Source: Acidimicrobiia bacterium | GTDB lineage: Bacteria; Actinomycetota; Acidimicrobiia; Acidimicrobiales; SZUA-35 | Length of the DNA stretch: 56,620 bases | Direction: 5' to 3' | NCBI GenBank assembly: GCA_003231975.1 | Contig: QIKW01000079.1 | Location: forward strand, 1 to 56,620 | Part shown: one piece after another, positions 41,197 through 49,430 of the stretch | Position numbering within the stretch: the stretch's first letter is position 1 | Layout: each line of letters starts with the position of its first letter | Notes under the pieces: model-generated | Database searches by the model: none | The model's input: only the letters and a program-made list of their open reading frames with translations | What the model was told of the DNA's origin: nothing | Translations under genes and position numbers: made by a program

Positions 41197-42204
41197 GTGA
41201 GCCAGATCCTGATCACAGGCGCAGCTGGCTACATCGGCAGTCACATGGCGGCTCGCTTGGTCGCGGCGGGCCGCGATGTGGTCGGTGTCGACAACTGGAG
41301 CAACTCTCACCGCAGCGTTCCCAAACGGGTTGAAGCGTTGTCGGGACAGTTGGACTTCGTTGAGCTTGACCTTCGTGACCGGGACGGCCTGCAGCTGCTG
41401 TTTGCTGAACGAGACGTCGGAGCCGTGATGCATTTCGCTGGCGTCAAATCGGTCGCAGACTCGGTCAGCGATCCCGTGTCTTACTACGACGTCAATGTGG
41501 GAGCAACCCTTTGCCTGCTTGCAGCAATGGCTGATGCCGACGTCCACGATCTGGTGTTTTCATCGTCGTGTACCGTCTACGGAGAGGGCGATGGTGGTAG
41601 CAGCGCTATCAATGAGCTCTCGCCAATCGCACCGACCAGCCCATACGGTCATTCGAAGCGGATGGTGGAACAGGTACTGGTCCATGCCGCTGAAGCGAAT
41701 CCCCACCTGCGTCTCGTCTCGTTGCGATACTTCAACCCCGGAGGAGCCCACCCAAGTGGCCTGTTGGGCGAGGCCCCAGTTAGGCCGGCACGAAATCTGG
41801 TGCCGCTTCTTGCCCAAGCGGCGTTTCACGGCAGAACAATTCCCGTCTGTGGCACCGATCTGGGTACACCCGACGGCACCTGTGTGCGGGACTACATCCA
41901 CATCGAAGATCTTGTGTCCGGTCATTTGGCGGCACTGGATCATTTGAAGCCCGGCCACGAGGTGATCAACTTGGGCACTGGCACCGGATCTTCGGTGCTG
42001 GAGGTTGTTCAGGCGATGGAACGAGCCTCAGGCCGATCGATCGCCCTTGACCCTCAGCCACCCCGAGCCGGAGATGCGGTTGCGCTCTGGGCCAATCCTG
42101 GCTTGGCTGGCGCGCGGCTTGGGTGGAAAACCGAGCTTGGCCTGGACGACATCTGCCGCAGCCAGTGGCGCTTCCAGATGACCCACCCGAACGGGTACGC
42201 CTGA
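41197..42204 (+). CDS. galE: UDP-glucose 4-epimerase
   Basis: 335 residues from GTG 41197, chosen because the Rossmann motif G-A-A-G-Y-I-G-S-H then starts at residue 8 and TGAGGT precedes it. Catalytic residues: S-S-S-C-T-V-Y-G and Y-G-H-S-K. Y-F-N-P-G-G-A and G-T-x-D-G-T-C-V-R-D-Y-I-H-I-E-D-L are GalE motifs. It interconverts UDP-glucose and UDP-galactose, supplying galactose for the surface polymers. The leader at 41035-41196 contains TAATAT (41097-41102), a possible -10 box. Confidence 0.94.
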   Translation: MSQILITGAAGYIGSHMAARLVAAGRDVVGVDNWSNSHRSVPKRVEALSGQLDFVELDLRDRDGLQLLFAERDVGAVMHFAGVKSVADSVSDPVSYYDVNVGATLCLLAAMADADVHDLVFSSSCTVYGEGDGGSSAINELSPIAPTSPYGHSKRMVEQVLVHAAEANPHLRLVSLRYFNPGGAHPSGLLGEAPVRPARNLVPLLAQAAFHGRTIPVCGTDLGTPDGTCVRDYIHIEDLVSGHLAALDHLKPGHEVINLGTGTGSSVLEVVQAMERASGRSIALDPQPPRAGDAVALWANPGLAGARLGWKTELGLDDICRSQWRFQMTHPNGYA

Positions 42205-42206
42205 GA

Positions 42207-43034
42207 TCAGGCTCGTTGGGCGTCTCGCAGCGCCCTGAACCCGATGAGTTCTGCTCCGCTTCGTTCCAATGCCGCCCGAAAGCCCCAATCCAGGGTTACG
42301 AGGTGGGCGTCAGACACCCGAGCGGCCCAAAGCTGGGTGATTGCCCGCAACTCAGGGGTGTCTTCAGCTGGCCGAACATGCAGTTCGGTTAGGCCCGGCG
42401 GCAAATCTCGGATGATCTCATCGATCGGGGCTCTTGCGGACAGGGGCAACGGCACTGCAACTTCGGTGTCTGGCATCAGGATGCCCTCAGCTGCGGCCAG
42501 CTGCCTGGCCTCAAAACCTAGATCCACCGTCGGATCTGGCAGGCTGACCGGGAGGTCGAACTCCAGCGCAAGATCCAAAAAGATGTCGAAGAATTCAGGC
42601 CGGGAGCAAAGTGCTCCCAGATGAGCCGAGAGATGAGTTACGTCGAACCCCCAAAGAATCGCCCTTTCGATCTGAGCCCGGCATTCGCGTCGGGTCTCTT
42701 CGAGATCGGCGTGTTCCCAGAGGTCTGCGACGGTAGTTGGAAAGCCTCCGTTGCCGTCCAGCAGCGACGGTGCCTGGGTAAGCGGCCCCCAGCGGTATGC
42801 CTGATATTCGGAGTTGACGGTGAGGGCAACCCCGGTGTCTTCGTTGAGATACTCAGCCGCCGCGCCCCGAGCCCAGGGGCACGGAACCTGGAGGCCTGCC
42901 GATGTGGCAACACCGTCTCTCAAGCTTCGATACACGGCCAGGTTTGCGGCGTTGGAGGATCCGAGCCCATCGGCAACGATGATCAGAAGGCGGGCGTCTG
43001 CTGGCTTGCCTAGTCGTTGGAGCGCGGCCGACAT
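42207..43034 (-). CDS. ChbG/HpnK (YdjC-like) deacetylase homologue with altered metal motif
   Basis: 275 residues from ATG 43034, which avoids overlap with the upstream nuclease gene. The N-terminus I-I-V-A-D-G-L-G-S-S-N-A-A-N matches the family's A-D-D-F-G-x-S-x-x-x-N, except that the second Asp is Gly. T-H-L-S-A-H-L-G corresponds to the family's His-containing motif and is partly kept. YdjC-like enzymes deacetylate sugars such as chitobiose and use the Asp/His metal site, so activity is doubtful here. It lies 3' to 3' with galE (2 nt). Confidence 0.78.
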   Translation of the reverse strand: MSAALQRLGKPADARLLIIVADGLGSSNAANLAVYRSLRDGVATSAGLQVPCPWARGAAAEYLNEDTGVALTVNSEYQAYRWGPLTQAPSLLDGNGGFPTTVADLWEHADLEETRRECRAQIERAILWGFDVTHLSAHLGALCSRPEFFDIFLDLALEFDLPVSLPDPTVDLGFEARQLAAAEGILMPDTEVAVPLPLSARAPIDEIIRDLPPGLTELHVRPAEDTPELRAITQLWAARVSDAHLVTLDWGFRAALERSGAELIGFRALRDAQRA

Positions 43035-43044
43035 TGGGCCAACG

Positions 43045-43623
43045 CTACTCCAACGGCTGGTCTGGTCCATCACAGGCAGACCAGAGCCCCCTACCTTGCG
43101 CCCTGGCCTCGTTGCGCACCCCGACAAATTCTGATTCGAATGTTGTGTTCGGCTCCAGAAACAGCACGTCGGCGAATCCCTGCTCCACCAACCACCGGTT
43201 GACGTTGAGCCCGTCTGTGGCCCGCGTCACGTACAGAAGCAGACGTCCGAACCGATCTCGTGGTTCGGTATCCCGCTGGATTTGCACCTCGGAGCCAACC
43301 GGCAACAACCCGGCGAGGGCGTCTGCTGCCTCTTGGCCATAACACTGGACCGGCACGCTTTCGCTCTTGGTTTCAGGGGTGTCTATCCCAATCAGGCGCA
43401 CCCGCTCTTCTTGGCCGTCGATGATCAAGTCCAGCGTGTCTCCGTCGACTATGAACTCGACTTCGGCAACGAGGGCCCCACCCTCCAGCTCAGTAGGCGT
43501 CGCTGATGGTGAGCCTGTGCAAGCGGACGTGAACAGCAGCGCCACGGCGCCGATCTGCAGAAACCATCGTGACCGAGGCCCGGAACCAGAGGAGGGCAAT
43601 GGCCTACGCCGCCAGACTTTCAT
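43045..43623 (-). CDS. Thermonuclease-like (SNase) lipoprotein
   Basis: 192 residues from ATG 43623. The basic N-terminus, hydrophobic core (WFLQIGAVALLF) and lipobox (TSAC) predict a lipoprotein. The SNase domain has V-D-G-D-T-L-D-L, E-R-V-R-L-I-G-I-D-T-P-E and E-P-R-D-R-F-G-R-L-L-L-Y, retaining the catalytic Arg/Glu and Ca-binding Asp positions. It would degrade extracellular nucleic acids. The start of this frame overlaps the 3' end of a small upstream frame by 20 nt. Confidence 0.9.
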   Translation of the reverse strand: MKVWRRRPLPSSGSGPRSRWFLQIGAVALLFTSACTGSPSATPTELEGGALVAEVEFIVDGDTLDLIIDGQEERVRLIGIDTPETKSESVPVQCYGQEAADALAGLLPVGSEVQIQRDTEPRDRFGRLLLYVTRATDGLNVNRWLVEQGFADVLFLEPNTTFESEFVGVRNEARAQGRGLWSACDGPDQPLE

Positions 43624-43756
43624 CCTCGACAGGATCCAGGTGCGGCTCGAGGGCCGCCCTGGCCTTGCGGAGACCGGCAATTCCCACCCGACGGGTAGTG
43701 CTGCTGAGCTGCCAGCTGCGTTGTTCGGTAACCAGGGTTAGTTGAGCATTCTTCAT
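43604..43756 (-). CDS. Small 50-residue protein upstream of the thermonuclease
   Basis: 50 residues. M-K-N-A-Q-L-T-L-V then R-S-W-Q-L-S-S-T-T-R-R-V-G-I-A-G-L-R-K-A-R-A-A-L-E, an amphipathic helix with basic residues, and an acidic end. It resembles small basic proteins seen in actinobacterial genomes, by my recollection. The frame overlaps the thermonuclease start by 20 nt. A longer frame (43786) adds residues with no ribosome site. Real, but low confidence. Confidence 0.4.
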   Translation of the reverse strand: MKNAQLTLVTEQRSWQLSSTTRRVGIAGLRKARAALEPHLDPVEDESLAA

Positions 43757-43818
43757 GAGAACCATTATGAGAAAGGGGTATGACACTCATTCGCCAACAG
43801 CCCAAAGAGTGGGGGTTT

Positions 43819-44757
43819 TCATGTCTGATCGTCGGTGAAGGTGGCTGGTTCACGGCGCCGACGGTCAACGCTCAGCCCAAGAACGTCAGGTCGGCTGTAA
43901 TGACCCGCAGGATCGAAGTTCTGCCGCTCCCGCTCAACCAGAGTTAGATCCAGATCTGCACAAAGGAGGATCTCTTCATGGCGCTCGGCCTTGGCCAAAA
44001 CATGGCCGTCCGGCCCAACGATGATTGACCCTCCGCTGGCGAATCGATTGTGAACTGCCAACATTTCGTCACGAAGAGGGAAGTCTTCCGGAATGTGCTT
44101 CTCTTGAAGTACCGCTCCGGCGCTGACAACGAACAGTCTTCCTTCCATCGCAACGAATCGGCTGATGTCGTGAGAGATTGCCGGCGACCCGGGCCAGGTG
44201 GCAATGTGAATGTGCGGCCCCTGGGCGTACAAGGCGGCCCTGGCCAGCGGCATCCAGTTCTCCCAGCAGTTGAGACCGCTGAGCTTGGTACCACCAAAGT
44301 CGTGCGCCACCAGCCCGGCACCATCGCCGTCGGCCCACATGAGCCGCTCGCCGTAAGTTGGCTTGAGCTTTCGGTGGGTGCCGACGATGCCTCTTTCGGG
44401 GTGAATGGCAACCAAAGTGCAGTAAATCGAGGTGGCGGACTGTGACCGCTCGGCTATTCCGAGGTAGACGAAGATGCCGTTCTCGGCGGCGGCCCGGACA
44501 ACGTCGTCCAGGTCTCCTCGGCCCACGTCAACAGCTGAGCTGAGGTAGTAGGCGAAGGCTGCCTTCTGCTTCTCGTCGTTAAATTGGGAGGCAGGGGTGA
44601 TATCGGCCCAAAAGGGGTACCCGGCAACGAAGGTCTCGGGGAACGCAACCAATTGGGCGCCCAACGCCGCGGCCCGCTCCAAAACCTCAACCACCTTTGT
44701 TATTGAGGCCTCCCTGTCCAGGAAGACGGGGGCCATTTGGGCGGCAGCAACTCGCAT
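43819..44757 (-). CDS. Nitrilase
   Basis: 312 residues of the nitrilase branch of the CN-hydrolase superfamily. Catalytic triad: Glu41 in A-F-P-E-T-F-V-A-G-Y-P, the Lys in H-R-K-L-K-P-T-Y-G-E-R, and Cys164 in L-N-C-W-E-N-W. Hydrolyses nitriles to carboxylic acids. The N-terminus begins exactly at the first strand (M-R-V-A-A-A-Q), supporting the start. It may be a stand-alone gene; 71 nt separates it from the upstream phosphoesterase gene on the same strand. Confidence 0.93.
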   Translation of the reverse strand: MRVAAAQMAPVFLDREASITKVVEVLERAAALGAQLVAFPETFVAGYPFWADITPASQFNDEKQKAAFAYYLSSAVDVGRGDLDDVVRAAAENGIFVYLGIAERSQSATSIYCTLVAIHPERGIVGTHRKLKPTYGERLMWADGDGAGLVAHDFGGTKLSGLNCWENWMPLARAALYAQGPHIHIATWPGSPAISHDISRFVAMEGRLFVVSAGAVLQEKHIPEDFPLRDEMLAVHNRFASGGSIIVGPDGHVLAKAERHEEILLCADLDLTLVERERQNFDPAGHYSRPDVLGLSVDRRRREPATFTDDQT

Positions 44758-44828
44758 CCCAGAACGCTACCCGTTACACGGGGTGATGTCGGCCCTCATT
44801 TCGCCGGGTGTGGCAGCGGCTGGTTTGG

Positions 44829-45866
44829 TCAGCAGGAAAGCGAGCCAGAGTCGATCAGCGGGCCCTCTTCCTGCTCGGCTGACGAGGGGGTGTTTATGAA
44901 TTCCCAATCAAAGCTGTCTGGCCACAAAGTGAGCTGGAGGACTCCCCGGTTCTTGTCGGCGCGCATGGCAGACCCCGGCCGAGGTTCACCAAAACCGGTA
45001 AGCGGACCGCCGCCAACGCCTACCGTGAAATTCGTGATCCCACCCTCGGCGGGCTGACCATTGGGTGCCAGGGGGTCGAACCGTTCGTAGTGATGGGAAT
45101 GGCCAACAATCAGAACGTCAGTACCGGCCCCGTGCAACCGCCCGTACATGGCAGACAGGGCGTCGAGCCCGCGGTAGTTAGGCGAGGAGGTGAAACGAGG
45201 CATGTGCCACATTGCAAGTCGGCACTCGTACTTCTTCTCTTTGAGGGTGGCGTCCAGCCATAGGTATTGCTCTGATTCCGTGCCGCAGCCACCAATTTCT
45301 GAACAGTTCGAATTGAGGACAATCACTTGCCAGGCGCCAAGCTCAACTGCATACCAACCCTTCCCGGTTTCGCCTGGCTGGTCTTTCATTGCGGCGAAGT
45401 AGGGAGCGGCCCCGGGTGTGTTGTACTCGTTGTCGCCTATGGCACTGAGAATCCGTGGGAGGTCGTCTTCGTACAGCGGGAAGAAGCAGTCGTCGAAGTC
45501 CTGCTGGGTTGCGTCTGGATAGGCCAAGTCACCCGCAATCAGAATAGTGCCTTCGAGGCTGTCAATAAGTTCCGCAACCTCGGCGGCGGGCGGGCGGCAG
45601 TCTGCCATGTCGGCAACGGCCAGCACGGTGACTGGTTCCTGGATGGCCGTAGTAGGCAGCGCTGCCGTGCTTGACGGTTCGGATGAAGTGGTGCTTGGCG
45701 GTTCGGATGAAGTGGTGCTTGGCGGTTCGGATGAAGTGGTGCTTGGCGCTTGAGCCTCGCCAGCTTGCGCGGTGGCTGTGCTTGTCTGGGCCGCCTCGTT
45801 TGGTCCTGCCGCGCACGCAGCCAAAATCAAACCCGCGACAGCAGCAACTACAAGTCCGTTTCGCAC
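44829..45866 (-). CDS. Metallophosphoesterase lipoprotein with tandem-repeat linker
   Basis: 345 residues. A lipobox (ILAAC, Cys18) is followed by a linker of three T-T-S-S-E-P-P-S-like units (encoded by 24-nt repeats), then a purple-acid-phosphatase-like catalytic domain. Motifs: I-A-G-D-L-A-Y-P-D, I-G-D-N-E-Y (GDNE replaces the usual GNHE), W-H-M-P-R-F and V-G-H-S-H-H-Y-E-R. The first metal motif DxH reads D-M-A-D, so one metal ligand differs. Secreted phosphatase or related hydrolase; substrate unknown. Confidence 0.87.
   Translation of the reverse strand: MRNGLVVAAVAGLILAACAAGPNEAAQTSTATAQAGEAQAPSTTSSEPPSTTSSEPPSTTSSEPSSTAALPTTAIQEPVTVLAVADMADCRPPAAEVAELIDSLEGTILIAGDLAYPDATQQDFDDCFFPLYEDDLPRILSAIGDNEYNTPGAAPYFAAMKDQPGETGKGWYAVELGAWQVIVLNSNCSEIGGCGTESEQYLWLDATLKEKKYECRLAMWHMPRFTSSPNYRGLDALSAMYGRLHGAGTDVLIVGHSHHYERFDPLAPNGQPAEGGITNFTVGVGGGPLTGFGEPRPGSAMRADKNRGVLQLTLWPDSFDWEFINTPSSAEQEEGPLIDSGSLSC
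45676..45747 (-). repeat. Three perfect 24-nt tandem repeats inside the phosphoesterase gene
   Basis: Copies at 45676-45699, 45700-45723 and 45724-45747 are identical and encode T-T-S-S-E-P-P-S-type units in the linker. The copy number is likely to vary between strains by replication slippage and keeps the reading frame (8 codons per unit). Confidence 0.9.
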
Positions 45867-45905
45867 CAGCTAGATGGAAGCACAGATTGATGCCAGAGTG
45901 AGGCC

Positions 45906-46892
45906 ATGACGAAACTGAATCGGTACGGCATCTCTATTCCGTTCGGCGGGCTGTCGTTGGCTGATCACAAAGAAGCCTTTCGGGAAGTGGTTGACCTGGG
46001 CTACACCGATGTGTGGTCCTCCGAGGCGGACGGGGCAGACGGGTTCACGCCGTTGGCGTTGGCCTCGGCTTGGGCACCCGAGCTGCGGCTGGGCGTTGCC
46101 ATCATTCCTGCCTTCACCCGCGGGCCCGCGTTGCTGGCCCAAAGCGTGGCGTCGCTGGCCGACATGGCGCCGGGCCGGTTTGTAATGGGGGTTGGCTCTT
46201 CGTCAAACGTGATCGTTGAACGGTGGAACGGTATTGACTTTGACCAGCCGTATTACAGGACCCGAGACGTGGTTCGGTTCCTGAAAGCGGCGCTGACGGG
46301 CGAGAAGGTAACTGAGCAGTACCAGACATTCAAGGTTGGCGGATTCCGCCTAGGGATCGTACCGGCCGAGCCGCCGCCCATTCTGGTGGCAGCCTTGCAG
46401 GAGGGAATGCTCCGTATGGCAGGCAGAGAAGGCGACGGGGCCATCATCAACTGGTTGTCGGCCGACGACGTGCGAACGGTGGCCCCCATTGTTCACGATG
46501 CGGCTGCGGCCGCCGGCAAGCCGCCCCCCGAAATTGCGGCGAGGATCTTCGTGTGCCCAAGCGACGATGCTGACACGGTGCGTGAGCAAGCCAAGTTTGC
46601 CATTGCGGCGTATCTGAATGTGCCGGTCTACGCTGCCTTTCACCGATGGTTGGGGCGGGGCCACCAACTCGACGCCATGTGGAGTCACTGGCAGGCTGGC
46701 GACCGCAAGGCCGCTCTGAGTGCGATCCCAGACTCAGTGGTCGATGACCTGGTCGTCCACGGGACTCCAGAAGCCTGCAAAGAGCACATTGAGCGTTACG
46801 TCCAGGCCGGTGTCGACACCCCTGCTCTTTCGGTACTGCCACTTGCCGGAGTTGACACACGCCAGGCGGTGCGGGATCTGGCCCCGGGTTGA
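45906..46892 (+). CDS. LLM-class flavin/F420-dependent oxidoreductase
   Basis: 328 residues, a luciferase-like monooxygenase fold: start G-I-S-I-P-F-G, V-W-S-S-E, L-G-V-A-I-I-P, G-R-F-V-M-G-V-G-S-S-S and V-P-A-E-P-P-P-I-L-V-A-A at about 150. The family uses F420 in actinobacteria, in keeping with the predicted lineage; the substrate is unknown. Its stop is 2 nt from the stop of the convergent HerA-like gene. Confidence 0.88.
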   Translation: MTKLNRYGISIPFGGLSLADHKEAFREVVDLGYTDVWSSEADGADGFTPLALASAWAPELRLGVAIIPAFTRGPALLAQSVASLADMAPGRFVMGVGSSSNVIVERWNGIDFDQPYYRTRDVVRFLKAALTGEKVTEQYQTFKVGGFRLGIVPAEPPPILVAALQEGMLRMAGREGDGAIINWLSADDVRTVAPIVHDAAAAAGKPPPEIAARIFVCPSDDADTVREQAKFAIAAYLNVPVYAAFHRWLGRGHQLDAMWSHWQAGDRKAALSAIPDSVVDDLVVHGTPEACKEHIERYVQAGVDTPALSVLPLAGVDTRQAVRDLAPG

Positions 46893-46893
46893 T

Positions 46894-49317
46894 CTATTCG
46901 GCTTGCCCCGGCAGCCAAACAACGAAGAAGTCGTCGACGGTGATGTCGGTCCTTTCGAGGGGAATTTCGGCCGCTTGAATGTTCAGGGCCTTGTCGGTCC
47001 ATTCGTCGTCGATCTCGATCACCGCTTCCCGAAGGTCGGCCTCTAGTTCCTCCAGATCGTCAACCCTTTCGTCGACGCGATTCTGAGCAGTTTGCAAACG
47101 GGCTTCCACCCCTCTTGCCTGGCGGCTGCCCGAAGCCATCCGCCTGGCGGCAGCTCCCAGGGATCGGGCGGACTTCCGGCCGCCGAACAGCCCGCCCAGA
47201 ATTGACGTGCCCATGTTGATCAGGTTCTGGTTCTTGCGACCCTGCTGCTGGCCCTCTAGTTCCACAACTCTGTCTTCCGCCTTGGCCAGAGCAACTTGAA
47301 TGCGGTCGTACTTGGCCTCCAGTTTTGTGCGGAGTTTCTCGGCGGCAGCATCGGCACCGTCGTCTGCGGCCTTCTTGCATCGCAACGCGAAGGCCTCTTC
47401 GGACTCGCCGGGCCTGCTCCACAGCTTGAGGTCTGGATTGTTGAGGAGCGCAACGGTTTGGTCGGTGTACAGCTTGGTTTTGAGCGCGGCCTGAGCTTTC
47501 TTGAAAGCAGTTGCTGTGAGACTGAACTGTGGCACGAGATAGATCGGGTTCGGCGGGGCGTCCACCACGAAGTCCCTGTCGTCGAAGTCAACCGGAATGG
47601 CTTCGTCGATGTCTATCTCGGGCCCGGTCAGTGGCACGATTGCTTCCCATTCCTCAACATGGCGAAGTTTGGCCTTTGTGTCGTCAAACAGCAGGCTGAC
47701 CCGAGCCGCCAATGCGGGCGTGAGCCGGGCGCCGGTGGTTAGTGCCCCCACCTCCTCGAGCCAGGGGGCAGTGGAATGCACATACCGCATCTTTGCTCCC
47801 TTTGGCACCTTCGGCGGAACGGACGACTCGTCGTCGGCCAACTGGGCGACTTCGTCCGGCACGGGATCGGTCGAGGTGCCTCCGGCGAGAGTGGTCGCTG
47901 AATCGGCGGCCCCGGAATTGGCGGATCGGTACTCTTCCATCAAACCACTGATCTGGTCGCGGGTTAGTGGGCCGGCCAGGTAGCTCATCGCCCAGCGGGT
48001 CGTGAGAAGAGGAAGTTGGCCGGACCGGGCCGAACGAAGCACAAACTGGCGTTTCCCGAGCCCGCTGATGATGCGCTCGATCTCCTTGACGTCGACCTCG
48101 CCGTCAGCAGACCGCAGACCGTCAACCAGCCGGTTCTTGTCCTGCTCGGTTTGAAGCCTGCCGATCATCCATGTGCCCGCGTTGCTGATGGCCTTGTAGT
48201 CCAGGTCAACCGGGTTTTGTGTGCTGAGCACCAAGCCAACGCCGTAGGCCCTTGCCTGTTTCAACAGCGTGAGGATGGGCGCCTTCGTTGGCGGATTGGC
48301 CGTTGGTGGGGCGTATCCCGCAACTTCGTCGATATACACCAGAACCCTGAGTTCGCCGGTGCCCGACTGGGCCCGCATCCAGCTGATCAGCTTGCTGAGC
48401 ACGAGGGTGACCGCAAACTTTCGCTCGGTCTCATCCAGATGGCTGAGGCTGACAACCGCCGCTCGCGGCTGACCAGAGCGATCCCACAGCATCGACTCGA
48501 TATCTAGGGGTTCGCCTTTGGTCCATGCCGCAAAACTGGGCGAGGCCAGCAACCCATTCAACTTCATTACCAAAGCCTGGCGGTCGTTCGGCGGGAAGAA
48601 TGAGTCCAATTCCAGAACACCGAGCTTGCGAATGGGCGGGTCCATCAATTGGCCAAGGAGAGTTGGGAGATCCATCTCGGCCCCGCTGTTCCAGGCCCGT
48701 GTAATGAGGTTGGCCATCAGAATGTGTTCACGGCCGGACAGCGAATCACTTTGCACTCCAACGAGGCTCAGTAGCCCGGCGACCGTGCTGTCGACCTCAT
48801 CTTGAAGAACCTGGGGGTCATCGCTTGACGGTTTGGCAAGCCTCCCGAGCGCGTTCAGCGGAACGCCACTGGTTGAGCCTGGGGTGTAGACGACTGGCTT
48901 GGCCGCAGTTCTCAGAACTTCGATGTCTGAGCCGTCGAGATTCCAGGATGCCAGGCCGCTCTTCCACAACTCTGCGGTGTCGGCGGCCAGTGCCGCAACC
49001 GTTGTTTGCTCTACGCGGGCTGCACCCTCGTCAACCCAGGGCTCGAAGTCTTGTGGGGCAAGCGAGGGGAAGGTGAGACAGAGATTGGCGAGGTCGCCCT
49101 TTGGGTCGATCGCCAGAACGGGGATGCCCGAAAGAAGGGCTTCCTCCAATAAGACGATCCCAAGCCCGGTTTTGCCGGACCCCGTCATTCCAACAATCAC
49201 GCCGTGAGTGGTGAAATCAGCGCTGTCAATAAATACGCGGTCGCCCGTCCGATCACCGGACGTTGGGGCTATCTGCTCACCAACGAAGAGCTCTCCTGGG
49301 GCACGTTCAACTGCCAT
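46894..49317 (-). CDS. HerA/VirB4-like DUF853-type ATPase with C-terminal coiled coil
   Basis: 807 residues. Walker A G-M-T-G-S-G-K-T is at 43-50, A-I-D-P-K-G-D-L-A-N follows about 20 residues later, and the Walker B-like L-V-Y-I-D-E-V-A-G-Y-A-P-P lies near 330. Further motifs S-T-Q-N-P-V-D-L-D-Y and W-M-I-G-R-L-Q fit FtsK/HerA ATPases. The region after about 500 is family-specific, and 640-780 is a charged, heptad-rich coiled coil interrupted by a short Gly-rich segment (I-L-G-G-L-F-G-G). Possible DNA/protein pump; no HerA-associated nuclease (NurA) is nearby. Confidence 0.88.
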   Translation of the reverse strand: MAVERAPGELFVGEQIAPTSGDRTGDRVFIDSADFTTHGVIVGMTGSGKTGLGIVLLEEALLSGIPVLAIDPKGDLANLCLTFPSLAPQDFEPWVDEGAARVEQTTVAALAADTAELWKSGLASWNLDGSDIEVLRTAAKPVVYTPGSTSGVPLNALGRLAKPSSDDPQVLQDEVDSTVAGLLSLVGVQSDSLSGREHILMANLITRAWNSGAEMDLPTLLGQLMDPPIRKLGVLELDSFFPPNDRQALVMKLNGLLASPSFAAWTKGEPLDIESMLWDRSGQPRAAVVSLSHLDETERKFAVTLVLSKLISWMRAQSGTGELRVLVYIDEVAGYAPPTANPPTKAPILTLLKQARAYGVGLVLSTQNPVDLDYKAISNAGTWMIGRLQTEQDKNRLVDGLRSADGEVDVKEIERIISGLGKRQFVLRSARSGQLPLLTTRWAMSYLAGPLTRDQISGLMEEYRSANSGAADSATTLAGGTSTDPVPDEVAQLADDESSVPPKVPKGAKMRYVHSTAPWLEEVGALTTGARLTPALAARVSLLFDDTKAKLRHVEEWEAIVPLTGPEIDIDEAIPVDFDDRDFVVDAPPNPIYLVPQFSLTATAFKKAQAALKTKLYTDQTVALLNNPDLKLWSRPGESEEAFALRCKKAADDGADAAAEKLRTKLEAKYDRIQVALAKAEDRVVELEGQQQGRKNQNLINMGTSILGGLFGGRKSARSLGAAARRMASGSRQARGVEARLQTAQNRVDERVDDLEELEADLREAVIEIDDEWTDKALNIQAAEIPLERTDITVDDFFVVWLPGQAE

Positions 49318-49380
49318 TTGTGGTCATCCGATCTGCCGGAAACGTCGTTTCCCGCCCGAAAGTAGGGCACACTAGTCGCC

Positions 49381-49405
49381 GTTGCCCACGAGTCGTGGGG
49401 ACAAC
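49381..49405. promoter_or_regulatory. Near-perfect inverted repeat in HerA/antitoxin divergent region
   Basis: GTTGCCCACGA at 49381-49391 pairs with TCGTGGGGACAAC (49393-49405) with a two-base bulge. It lies between the divergent HerA-like gene and the Rv0909-like gene, 26 nt upstream of the latter's start. An operator is possible; a 5' leader hairpin is equally possible. Confidence 0.4.
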
Positions 49406-49430
49406 CGTTCCCGAAAGAGGAGAAAAGCTC

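Noticed and set aside
45676-45747. CRISPR-like tandem repeat
   Set aside because: Repeats are contiguous without spacers and encode a coding linker; no cas genes.
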